A stretch of 34,505 bases of DNA, taken from the NCBI GenBank assembly GCA_014874365.1, contig JACWAH010000003.1, positions 1-34,505 on the forward strand, in the 5' to 3' direction. The position numbers and the translations under genes were made by a program. Under the pieces are notes generated by a model. It saw only the letters and a list, made by a program, of their open reading frames with translations. It searched no databases and was not told the origin of the DNA. This DNA comes from Thermoplasmatales archaeon. Lineage in GTDB: Archaea > Thermoplasmatota > Thermoplasmata > Thermoplasmatales > Thermoplasmataceae. Numbering within the stretch: position 1 is the stretch's first letter; each line of letters starts with the position of its first letter. Of this stretch, positions 17,872 through 24,952 are shown one piece after another.

Positions 17872-18497
17872 GTTCATGGATGTTCCGCGGACTGAGGAAA
17901 GGGAGGGTTACCACAGCATTTCCCTGGAAACCGCCTGAATCGGTACCGGTGTGGACCACCCGGCCCGTATGGAAGGGGGAGGGAGAAGTCTCGTGCCCTG
18001 CGGATGCCATTAAGGAGCACAGGGTCGACATAGGCAGGTGCATATCGTGCGGATACTGTTCCAGCGCATATGAGCCGAACGGATCTGTTGATCTTTCCAT
18101 CGTGAACGGGAAGGAAAGGATCTTTGCAAGATCATATCACGTCTATCTTTTCGATGCAGGAACATGCGGATCATGCAACCTGGAAATAAAGTCCCTGACC
18201 AACCCGGTGTACGATATGAACAGGCTTGGCATTTTTTTTGCGAGCACACCGAAGCATGCTGATGCAATCCTCGTGTCTGGGATAATGGCTGAGGGTATGA
18301 GGGAACCGCTCAAGCGTGCAGTGGAAGCCCTGCCTGAACCAAGACTGGTGTTTGCCATTGGAGCCTGTGCAATATCCGGTGGAATACTTGGAAAAGCAAT
18401 CACGGAAGTGGTAGATGCAGACGTTATAGTTCCCGGGTGCCCTCCAAACCCGTTCACGATCCTGAACGCACTTCTGAAGTCTAGGGGGGACTCATGA
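17868..18497 (+). CDS. Fused ferredoxin (HyfH-like) and small subunit (HyfI/NuoB-like)
   Basis: 209 residues, GTG start in a GTGA overlap. N-terminal part (1-75) is a reduced NuoI/HyfH ferredoxin: Cys43 in SCPADAI plus Cys58, Cys61, Cys64 in RCISCGYC can bind one [4Fe-4S] cluster, while the cysteines for the second usual cluster are missing. The C-terminal part (about 90-209) is the NuoB/HyfI small subunit with all four ligands of the proximal cluster: Cys100 and Cys103 (AGTCGSCNLE), Cys167 (GACAISGG) and Cys191 (PGCPPNP). The AGxCxxCxxE spacing is of hydrogenase type; complex I NuoB has adjacent cysteines (CC). The two subunits are normally separate genes. Confidence 0.88.
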   Translation: MSSWMFRGLRKGRVTTAFPWKPPESVPVWTTRPVWKGEGEVSCPADAIKEHRVDIGRCISCGYCSSAYEPNGSVDLSIVNGKERIFARSYHVYLFDAGTCGSCNLEIKSLTNPVYDMNRLGIFFASTPKHADAILVSGIMAEGMREPLKRAVEALPEPRLVFAIGACAISGGILGKAITEVVDADVIVPGCPPNPFTILNALLKSRGDS

Positions 18498-20374
18498 TAA
18501 TCATACCGTTTCTGCTCTTCCTTTCTCTTGCCCCGGTTATAGCCAACGTGTTTGGTGTAAAGCATTCCTACAGAACCGGGACAATTACCTTCTCGGTGGT
18601 TGCTGTCATGTCCCTTTACCTGATGCTGGACGGCTACATGTCATATCATGCTGTTGGCCAGTACGTCGCCGTAGGCATTGATCCGCTCACTTCCGGGTTC
18701 CTCATGATCCTCTCCACAGTGTGGGCACTGGCCTCCCTCTATTCCACAGAATATGACCAGAACTCAACATCAAACAGCCTGACTTACAACACGGCAATGT
18801 TTGCTATGGTGATCCTCCTGTTTTCAAGGTCATTTCCCGTTTTCCTTTCGGCGTGGGAAACAATGACCATTTCAGGATACTTCCTCATAGGCATGAGGAA
18901 GATAGTCGGTCCGATCCCTCCCTACGTATTCCTCGTCTATGGAGAACTCAGCACACTGTTCATAATTGCCATGGGATCTGCCATATTCTTCCAGACCGGT
19001 TCAATGATCTTTGTTCACGGGCCGTATAACGAAATACTTCTTTTCCTTGGAATAATGGGCTTCTTCATCAAGATGGGGGTGATGCCATTCCATATCACGG
19101 AATGGCTGCCAATTGCACATGGCAACGCTACGACGAACGGCTCCATCCTATTCAGTGCTACCATGACGACTGCAGCGGTTTATTCCATACTCCGCTTCGT
19201 CCTTCTCGCTGAGCCGGGGATATTTCTCGGATCTCTGCTCATGGGCATAGGAGCATTTTCCCTCCTTTTCGCATCGATCTATTCCGCCTCTTCCGAGCAT
19301 GTGAAGATGCTTCCCGCATACAGCACCATTGAGAACGGGGGAGCTATGCTGATCCTCCTTGGAGCTTTTATTATTGCATCTGACTCCGGATTCCCAGATA
19401 TCGCAGCGTTTGCGCTCGCAGGTCTCATGGTTTTCGTCCTCGCACACTCTCTGGCCAAGTGCGGTCTTTTCATGTTCTCAGGCATAATGGAAAAAGCCTC
19501 GGGGAGCCCGGAAATCAAGGATTATCATGGGGGAAGCAATTCCACGTTTTACGGAGCAGGTGGAGTCCTGAATTCATTATCCCTGTCGGGAATGCTTCCA
19601 CTGGGTGGTGGAATCGGTGAGTGGATGCTTCTTGAAACGCTATTCATCCTGTCAATTATCGGAAACTCCCCCCTGTCTCTTCTCTCAACGGTGGTAGGGG
19701 CGGCTGCTGCGCTTGGAGGAGGAATATCAATAATATCCATGACTAAGATATTTGGTTACGGTTCACGGGGTGCCCACGAGGGAAAACGCAGGGAAGGAAC
19801 AATGCGTACTGCACTGTTCCTGGCAGGCATCATGGTGTTTCTGACCGGTATTCTCTCTACGTTCTACATAATGGCTATCAACCCTCTCGTGCAGGAGTTC
19901 ACCGGGGTCGGAACCCTCGGCGTGATTTCAGGGCTTCTCATAATTCCAGATGGATTCCTCGTAACTTCCCACAGTCCGGCGGGTCTGTTTGGCGTGGTAT
20001 CTCCTTTCTTTGTTGCACTGTTCATTGCACTGTTCTCCGGCTTTATGATCCTTATCGGAAGAAAATTCAGGAAGAGAGAAGTCAGTACATGGAATGGCGG
20101 AATACTGGAGGAGACCACCCTTAATTCGTTTGCCTATGCAAACTCGCTCAGGCTGACAATGAAGCGCCTTTATCTGACAAGAGAAGAGAGGGAAGGAAAT
20201 CTGTACTCTGAGAAGACCTTTGATGCGTTCTGGCTGGCCGTGGTATTCCTGTCAAGGAAGACTGTGGAATTTTCCAGGGCTATGGGAAGAGCGGTGATGA
20301 ACAGCAGCCTTGCCGCATATGTGTTCTACATAATGATCGCATTCTTCCTGGTGATGATCTATGTGGTTTCCTGA
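18494..20374 (+). CDS. HyfB/NuoL-like antiporter-type proton channel subunit
   Basis: 626 residues, about 16 helices, the size of HyfB and of NuoL. Channel residues present: Glu in LSAWETMTISGYFL and Lys in KMGVMPFHITEWLPIAHGN. A C-terminal hydrophilic stretch with a final helix (residues about 535-626) resembles the extended end of HyfB/NuoL-class subunits. Starts in an ATGA overlap with the fused ferredoxin-small subunit gene and is the last gene of the operon, ending 26 bp from the convergent cyclophilin gene. With the HyfF-like protein it gives the complex two candidate ion channels. Confidence 0.92.
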   Translation: MIIIPFLLFLSLAPVIANVFGVKHSYRTGTITFSVVAVMSLYLMLDGYMSYHAVGQYVAVGIDPLTSGFLMILSTVWALASLYSTEYDQNSTSNSLTYNTAMFAMVILLFSRSFPVFLSAWETMTISGYFLIGMRKIVGPIPPYVFLVYGELSTLFIIAMGSAIFFQTGSMIFVHGPYNEILLFLGIMGFFIKMGVMPFHITEWLPIAHGNATTNGSILFSATMTTAAVYSILRFVLLAEPGIFLGSLLMGIGAFSLLFASIYSASSEHVKMLPAYSTIENGGAMLILLGAFIIASDSGFPDIAAFALAGLMVFVLAHSLAKCGLFMFSGIMEKASGSPEIKDYHGGSNSTFYGAGGVLNSLSLSGMLPLGGGIGEWMLLETLFILSIIGNSPLSLLSTVVGAAAALGGGISIISMTKIFGYGSRGAHEGKRREGTMRTALFLAGIMVFLTGILSTFYIMAINPLVQEFTGVGTLGVISGLLIIPDGFLVTSHSPAGLFGVVSPFFVALFIALFSGFMILIGRKFRKREVSTWNGGILEETTLNSFAYANSLRLTMKRLYLTREEREGNLYSEKTFDAFWLAVVFLSRKTVEFSRAMGRAVMNSSLAAYVFYIMIAFFLVMIYVVS

Positions 20375-20400
20375 TCTCCGCGGTCATGCACCCGGAAGTT

Positions 20401-20856
20401 TCAGGAGCATGTTGCCTTTCTTATAACGACTTTCTCAAGTGGGCGATCGTTACGGTCCCTCTTCATGTTGCTGATCGCGTCTACAACCTCTATCCCCTCG
20501 GTTACTTTTCCGAACACTGGGTGCTTTGGATCTAGATGCTGGTTATCGACCACGTTTAAGAAGAACTGGCTTCCTCCGGTATTGGGACTGGTATCTGCCA
20601 TGGAGAAAGTTCCCCTGAGGTTCTTATTATTCCTGGTAAACTCGTCTTTTATTACATAACCCGGTCCGTCAGTGCCGGTTCCCTTTGGGTCTCCACCCTG
20701 TATCTTGAATCCAGGAATCACTCTGTGGAAGATCAATCCATCGTAGAACCCTTTCTCTACGAGCTTCCTGAAATTTCCACCTGTTACTGGCATCTCTTTC
20801 TCAAAAAGATCTATGGTCACTGAACCCCTGGAAGTTTCCAACTTTACTCTGGACAT
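20401..20856 (-). CDS. Cyclophilin-type peptidyl-prolyl cis-trans isomerase
   Basis: 151 residues, a single compact cyclophilin domain without signal peptide. Active-site blocks are intact: FHRVIPGFKIQGGDP (catalytic Arg and Gln) and GTFSMADTSPNTGGSQFFLNV, then LDPKHPVFGKV. It accelerates proline isomerisation during protein folding in the cytoplasm. The usual aromatic Trp near the cyclosporin site is absent, as in many prokaryotic forms. Convergent with the hydrogenase-like operon. Confidence 0.95.
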   Translation of the reverse strand: MSRVKLETSRGSVTIDLFEKEMPVTGGNFRKLVEKGFYDGLIFHRVIPGFKIQGGDPKGTGTDGPGYVIKDEFTRNNKNLRGTFSMADTSPNTGGSQFFLNVVDNQHLDPKHPVFGKVTEGIEVVDAISNMKRDRNDRPLEKVVIRKATCS

Positions 20857-21000
20857 TTGGTATTGGGCGGGAATAGATTTGACTGTCTAAAGAATTTCTA
20901 CATCTGGCTAATGGTGCTAACCCAGTTAATGCTTCAGTTCAGAGCAAACGTTATTTCTCTGTGGAGGAGAATACGTCGTGCACAGTCATAGTGCTGGGGC

Positions 21001-21242
21001 CGTCAAAAATCCCCGGATCCCCCGGCGTACGGTCGTCTTGGTACACTTAAAATGCCAATAATGATGGTACTTGGGGAGAAGGATACGCCTGGTCGCTCCT
21101 CGTTGTCAACAGGGTCCATGGTCTCATGCCCGATTCCGAACTGATTATAGTTAAAGGTGCAGACCACATTGCCAGTTTATCCAAACCTGAAGAGTTCAAT
21201 AGAATTTTAGGAAATTTCCTTTCTAAATTGAGTGGAAAATAA
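21001..21242 (+). pseudogene. Alpha/beta hydrolase, C-terminal fragment
   Basis: Reading from about 21002, the frame gives QKSPDPPAYGRLGTLKMPIMMVLGEKD TPG with the triad Asp region, then after a one-base shift near 21105 VNRVHGLMPDSEL, and KGADHIASL with the triad His, ending at TAA 21240-21242. There is no start codon or nucleophile part, so it is a remnant. It complements the N-terminal fragment at 12988-13659: the two share only a short overlap, where 18 of 21 bases match (13572-13592 and 21003-21023). Confidence 0.75.
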
Positions 21243-21280
21243 AAAAGAAAAATAAATTTTTCTTGTTAGTGTTTAAGCGA

Positions 21281-21376
21281 TTACTTCTTGTGGTGCTTCT
21301 GGCCGTGTGCCTGCATCTCTTCCTTGGATGCAAAACTCATGTTGCACGCCTTACACTCAAATTTCTGCATGGGCAT
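21281..21376 (-). CDS. 31-residue C2H2 zinc-finger protein
   Basis: A very short gene that standard length cut-offs miss. The peptide MPMQKFECKACNMSF... contains a perfect classical zinc finger, C-x2-C-x12-H-x3-H, followed by a basic tail ending HHKK. GGTGAC (21380-21385) is a good ribosome site three bases before the ATG, and a TATA-like AGTATATATAG lies at 21404-21413. Single-finger micro-proteins of this kind occur in archaea and may bind nucleic acid or regulate transcription; that function is inference. Located between the hydrolase remnant and the divergent OsmC gene. Confidence 0.8.
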   Translation of the reverse strand: MPMQKFECKACNMSFASKEEMQAHGQKHHKK

Positions 21377-21470
21377 TTTGTCACCGTAAAATCATTGACT
21401 CAGAGTATATATAGCTTGACGGACAACCGTTGACAGCAATGAATTAATAAAGGCCAGGGAATGAGATCAC

Positions 21471-21974
21471 ATGGTGAAATTTGACGATGATTTCAGGAAA
21501 AGGATGAAGGAGAGAATGACCAGGTTCTCCAAGTTTGACGCCCTTGGCAATGTCTCTTCTAAGATCAGAGTTAAGGTTGTAAAGGGAGACAACCTTGTAT
21601 CCGAGGCAAAACCAGACAACCAGGATTTTTCATGGAAATCTGATGAAAGCGGCCCCAGCCCTCTTTCCTATTTCATTTCCAGTCTTGCAATGTGCCAGAT
21701 GATACATTACGGGGAGCATGCAGGATCATTAGGGCTGGAGATAGAGTACATGGAGATCGATGTTGAAGGGGAATTCAGCATAAGTAGACCCAGATCCTTT
21801 TCAAAAATATCTTATTCCGTTAAAATCGATTCCCGTGAAAATGCTGAAAAAATAATGAAATTGGCTAAAAATGCGAGCTCGGATTGCTACATTACCAACA
21901 CGCTTGCAAGGGCATGCGAAGTTTCAGGCACACTGGTTCTCAACGGAGACCAACCCGTGAGAATTGGCTCCTGA
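21471..21974 (+). CDS. OsmC/Ohr-family protein
   Basis: 167 residues. The OsmC fold is marked by SGPSPLSYFISSLAMCQMIHY with Cys75 and ASSDCYITNTL with Cys139, the pair that in active members reduces organic hydroperoxides. A charged N-terminal helix (FDDDFRKRMKERMTR) precedes the domain. Whether it is an Ohr-type peroxidase, OsmC or a YhfA-like protein is uncertain. The upstream region shares the TATA-rich 21404-21413 block with the divergent zinc-finger gene, so the two may be co-regulated. Confidence 0.88.
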   Translation: MVKFDDDFRKRMKERMTRFSKFDALGNVSSKIRVKVVKGDNLVSEAKPDNQDFSWKSDESGPSPLSYFISSLAMCQMIHYGEHAGSLGLEIEYMEIDVEGEFSISRPRSFSKISYSVKIDSRENAEKIMKLAKNASSDCYITNTLARACEVSGTLVLNGDQPVRIGS

Positions 21975-22093
21975 TCCATCTTCTTCAGAGCGTTCTCTGC
22001 TGCTGCACGAAGATATCCTTGGCTAACATAACAAACCGTAATGTGTCAATTAAATGGCCCGAGCGTTAGTTACAGAGATAAGTGTTTATCTTC

Positions 22094-22122
22094 ACAGTGT
22101 CTATAAATATCCTAATCACTGT
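22094..22122 (+). promoter_or_regulatory. TATA box inside an inverted repeat, DUF1801 gene promoter
   Basis: ACAGTG (22094-22099) and CACTGT (22117-22122) form a perfect inverted repeat around CTATAAAT (22101-22108). The TATA lies about 25-30 bp before the ATG at 22133, consistent with a leaderless mRNA, and a protein bound to the palindrome would block TBP. A second small palindrome GATAAGTGTTTATC sits at 22077-22090. Confidence 0.5.
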
Positions 22123-22132
22123 AAGTAAATGT

Positions 22133-22594
22133 ATGAAAAATGAAAAGGACATGAGAAAAACTGTAAAGCAAACTGCCGAAAAAGGGCTCAAGGGATTCAC
22201 TGATGAGGAACGGGACGCGATGAAGGAGCGTGCTAAAGAGATGCGGAAGATCGAAGGCAAATCCGATGGGGAAAGCGACGCGCTTGCCAAGATTGCCGAA
22301 ATGTGGGGAAAGGATCATACTATGGCCGAGCGAATCCACGCCCTCGTCAAAGCCAGTGCTCCCGAACTGTCGGCGAAGACCTGGTATGGTATGCCTGCAT
22401 ATGCCAAGGACGGCAATGTCATCTGCTTCTTCAAACCTGCACAGAAGTTCAAGACCAGGTATGCAACGCTTGAATTCAGCGACAAAGCGAATCTTGACGA
22501 TGGCGCAATTTGGCCTACGGCGTTCGCGCTGAAGGAGTTAACATCTGCCGAAGAGGAGAAGATTGCGACGCTCGTGAAGAAGGCTGTAGGTTAA
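22133..22594 (+). CDS. DUF1801-type protein
   Basis: About 153 residues from ATG 22133, chosen because the TATA box is about 25-30 bp upstream; the frame is open to GTG 22082 but that part overlaps the promoter. The N-terminus is highly charged ([35 protein letters not shown]); the C-terminal half is the DUF1801 fold ([19 protein letters not shown], then [12 protein letters not shown] and [22 protein letters not shown]). The family includes the Bacillus frataxin-like YdhG, but this exact architecture is common in bacteria of diverse kinds and its role is unknown. The near-bacterial character suggests transfer. Paired with a second, broken DUF1801 gene 2 bp downstream. Confidence 0.8.
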   Translation: MKNEKDMRKTVKQTAEKGLKGFTDEERDAMKERAKEMRKIEGKSDGESDALAKIAEMWGKDHTMAERIHALVKASAPELSAKTWYGMPAYAKDGNVICFFKPAQKFKTRYATLEFSDKANLDDGAIWPTAFALKELTSAEEEKIATLVKKAVG

Positions 22595-22596
22595 GG

Positions 22597-23020
22597 ATGA
22601 GGGAAAGTGCCGGGTCTACGCCTGAAGGTGAACCTCCCTCCGAACAGATTGAAGCGATAATCAAGGCGACTGGCGGGTGGCGGGAAAGAAAATTAGCTCA
22701 GTTGCGTGCAATTATTAAGAACGCTGATCCAGCAATAGTTGAAGAAGTGAAGTGGAAGAAACCCAGGCAACCCAATGGGGGTCCCGGTGTGGTCGCACGA
22801 TGGAATGGTCTGCATAGGAGAAGCTCTCAAGAACGCAGTGAGGTTGACTTTCCCCAAAGGTGCTCTGATCCGGGATCCGGTTAAACTCTTCAACAGGCGT
22901 CTAGACAGCAAAACAATCCGGGCAGTGGACTTCCTCGAAAATGACACTGTAGATGAAACTGCTTTAAAGGCGCTTATTCTCGAGGCTATTGAACTGAACG
23001 CATTTAAAGTGCGTTCCTGA
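22597..23020 (+). pseudogene. Second DUF1801-type gene, frameshifted
   Basis: ATG at 22597, two bases after the preceding stop. Frame 1 gives IEAIIKATGGWRERKLAQLR and IVEEVKWKKP; the domain then continues in another frame from about 22772 (MGVPVWSHDGMVCIGEAL, then VRLTFPKGALIRDP and AVDFLENDTVDETALKALI). A one-base indel in AAACCCAGGCAACCCAATGG (about 22758-22777) joins the two: WKKP.NPMGVPVWS is the normal DUF1801 junction. Apart from this the sequence is intact, so the lesion is recent or a sequencing error. Total about 140 residues if repaired. Confidence 0.75.
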
Positions 23021-23133
23021 AGGAAATAGAGAATTGAACCCCAAGCTCTCTGATTAACTTAAATGAAAATATATACCATGTTTTCGGAACCTTCTATGTT
23101 TTGGAGGAATATTATGAAAACATTCAGAACAAT

Positions 23134-24042
23134 TCAAATGTGCCTCATGCCAAGATTCCTCAACCCTTTAGAAATAATTTTGACTAAGTAACGGGCATAT
23201 TTTCCATCCGGGTCGAGATCCGGATCAAAGATGGTCACATCGGCACCAATGGCACCCGGTGCCAGAAGGCTCATCAGTTCAGCAAGATGATCACCCTCAA
23301 AGCCTCCTTCAGCAGGACTATCAACAGCGGGCATTACTCCTGGATCAAGTACATCCAGATCGATATGAAGCCAGTAGGGCAGTGCTCCAGATTCTTTTAA
23401 CGCAGTCATGATGCGTCTGCCGCTTTTAATCATTCCATCCTCAATGGCGTCGCTCGCCGGGATCACCAGTCGAAGTTTCTCTGATACTTCGAAAAGGTGA
23501 TCATCATCGTTTCTGCATCCACAGTGCACAGTCTTTCCGGGTTCAAAATATGGTCCTGAGCTATCTATATTGGATATTCGCGGGTAATGAAGTCCTACAA
23601 CAGCTGCTAAATCCTCGCCAGCCAGGCTCGCACACTTGCTAGAATTACCGGGATGGCGAAAATCAGTATGGCCATCGATGTGGACTAGACCATAACTGCC
23701 CCGTTTCTTGATCGCTAGGCCTACCCCGAGAAGAAGGCTACAGTCTCCACCAATGATAAGAGGAGTATTTCCACTCTCTAATAATCCTGTGATCCGCTCT
23801 TGAACTTTCCTGCAATATTTTAGGATTTCGGCCTCGTTTCGTATCCTTCCGGCCGAAATTTTATCTGTGTATCGGCCTGGGATCGTCGCTCCAGCATCCA
23901 TCGCCCCAATTTCAATGAAGAATCTGTGGAGTCCTGCTTCCCTGAGCGCTTCAGGTGCTTTCGAGCATCCGGGTACACTGGAAACTTCTGGTGGACGCAA
24001 CCCAAGGTTGGTCGGTGCAGACAACAGAGCTATTTTCCCCAT
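23134..24042 (-). CDS. Arginase/agmatinase-family ureohydrolase with Cys at a metal position
   Basis: 302 residues. The dinuclear Mn site of ureohydrolases is visible: DGHTD (Asp123, His125, Asp127) and HIDLDVLDP (Asp228, Asp230). The first ligand, normally His in GGDHS, is Cys101 (IIGGDCSLLLG). This variant is seen in some members annotated only as arginase family, so the substrate (arginine, agmatine, guanidino acids or other) cannot be read from sequence. PAVDSPAEGGF is the usual loop near the substrate side (arginases have SVDTPxxGG). It is immediately left of the repeat-bounded island and transcribed away from it. Confidence 0.88.
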   Translation of the reverse strand: MGKIALLSAPTNLGLRPPEVSSVPGCSKAPEALREAGLHRFFIEIGAMDAGATIPGRYTDKISAGRIRNEAEILKYCRKVQERITGLLESGNTPLIIGGDCSLLLGVGLAIKKRGSYGLVHIDGHTDFRHPGNSSKCASLAGEDLAAVVGLHYPRISNIDSSGPYFEPGKTVHCGCRNDDDHLFEVSEKLRLVIPASDAIEDGMIKSGRRIMTALKESGALPYWLHIDLDVLDPGVMPAVDSPAEGGFEGDHLAELMSLLAPGAIGADVTIFDPDLDPDGKYARYLVKIISKGLRNLGMRHI

Positions 24043-24119
24043 GTGCAGAAAATCCCTTTATCTTAGATGATAAATATCCACCCTCATTAAAATATTTAAT
24101 TACCCGGACCAAATTTAAA

Positions 24120-24160
24120 ATGGACCGGCAAGGATTTGCTTAAAGTTTTAAGCGGATACT
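24120..24160 (+). repeat. 41-bp island repeat, copy 1
   Basis: Left-most copy, bounding the island next to the arginase-family gene. It carries GGACCGGCAAGGATTTG and AGTTTTAAGCGGATAC; encoded mini-frame M-D-R-Q-G-F-A-stop. More divergent than copies 5, 6 and 8. Confidence 0.85.
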
Positions 24161-24206
24161 TTCAAACCTCTTTTATAACCCTTTAGCCGTTCAATTTAGT
24201 GCTTCA

Positions 24207-24952
24207 TCAAATTAGAGGCAACAACCTTTTGATTAGTGTTTTGCCTTCCTCATGAGAAATACGGTCAAAGGTTGAATTGTCAGCTACAATTTCCTGCTCC
24301 AGGAAGTCCCGCAAGAAATCATACCTGGATATGATTGAAGACAACCAATCAAATCTGGCGAACTGAAATTCATCACTCTGAAGTAAAGCAATGATGTCAC
24401 CACAATCCTTGGTGAATTTCTCATTCAAGTAATTCTTGTCCAGAGTGGTTTCAAACGATAAGTCATAATGTCTGTCCCATGCCGCTTTTAACTTTAGCAG
24501 GAGGAGCATTGAGATCTCTGGGACTATGGCCTGAAACTCAGGCTCATAGAAATAGGAAATATTTTTGGAACAGTCTCGTATTCTATTTCCATCAAATTGA
24601 GTAATTTGCCCGTTCCGTGGAAACGATCTTTTTTGGGTAGAAAGTCAAGATAAATCTTTCCAGAGTCCAAACTCTTTAAATACAGCGTGTTTCCTGCAGA
24701 ATCCTTTTCTTTAATGTAATTCCGGGTTGTGTATAGGTGTCTCCTTAATTGGTCTTTGAAACGACCAGTTGCAATCAAATCGATATCGAGTGAATATTTC
24801 CAGGAATTAAATGAGTGGACTGCCCATCCCCCTATGAGAATGATATCGCCCGGCCTATAATTTCTATTGGCGATACTCCAGTCGAAAATGTACCTGAGCT
24901 CTTCGAATGAATCCCGGGCCAGGGTGGTCTCTTCACCTTCTTTACTTACCAC
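24207..24952 (-). pseudogene. AbiEii-like nucleotidyltransferase, frameshifted
   Basis: The 5' part (24524-24952, GTG start) has the nucleotidyltransferase core IILIGGWAVHSF followed by SLDIDLIATG (GG...DxD), as in AbiEii/MNT-type toxins. It is thrown out of frame in a CCAAAAATA run near 24565-24575; the next frame continues without a gap as NISYFYEPEFQAIVPEIS then LLLKLKAAWDRHYDLSFETT and runs to 24207. Repaired length is about 248 residues. It overlaps the end of the upstream regulator gene by 11 bp, the AbiEi-AbiEii order of type IV toxin-antitoxin systems, in which the nucleotidyltransferase is the toxin. The A-run makes programmed or phase-variable slippage possible; simple inactivation or sequencing error equally so. 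Confidence 0.7.

Noticed and set aside
13749-20374. Ordinary respiratory complex I (nuo)
   Set aside because: No NuoE/F/G, no separate NuoA/J, HyfE-type rather than NuoK subunit, and CxxC rather than CC in the small subunit; hydrogenase-4-like layout fits better.
13749-20374. Functional [NiFe] hydrogenase
   Set aside because: All four Ni-ligand cysteines of the large subunit are replaced and no maturation genes are present.
23020-23060. Minus-strand tRNA T-arm (GGTTCAATTCTC)
   Set aside because: No matching acceptor, D or anticodon arms can be built within tRNA length.
23955-24143. Plus-strand 62-residue frame ending in repeat copy 1
   Set aside because: It is mostly antisense to the arginase-family gene. 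Its run into the repeat is noted under the mini-frame finding but a real protein is not supported.
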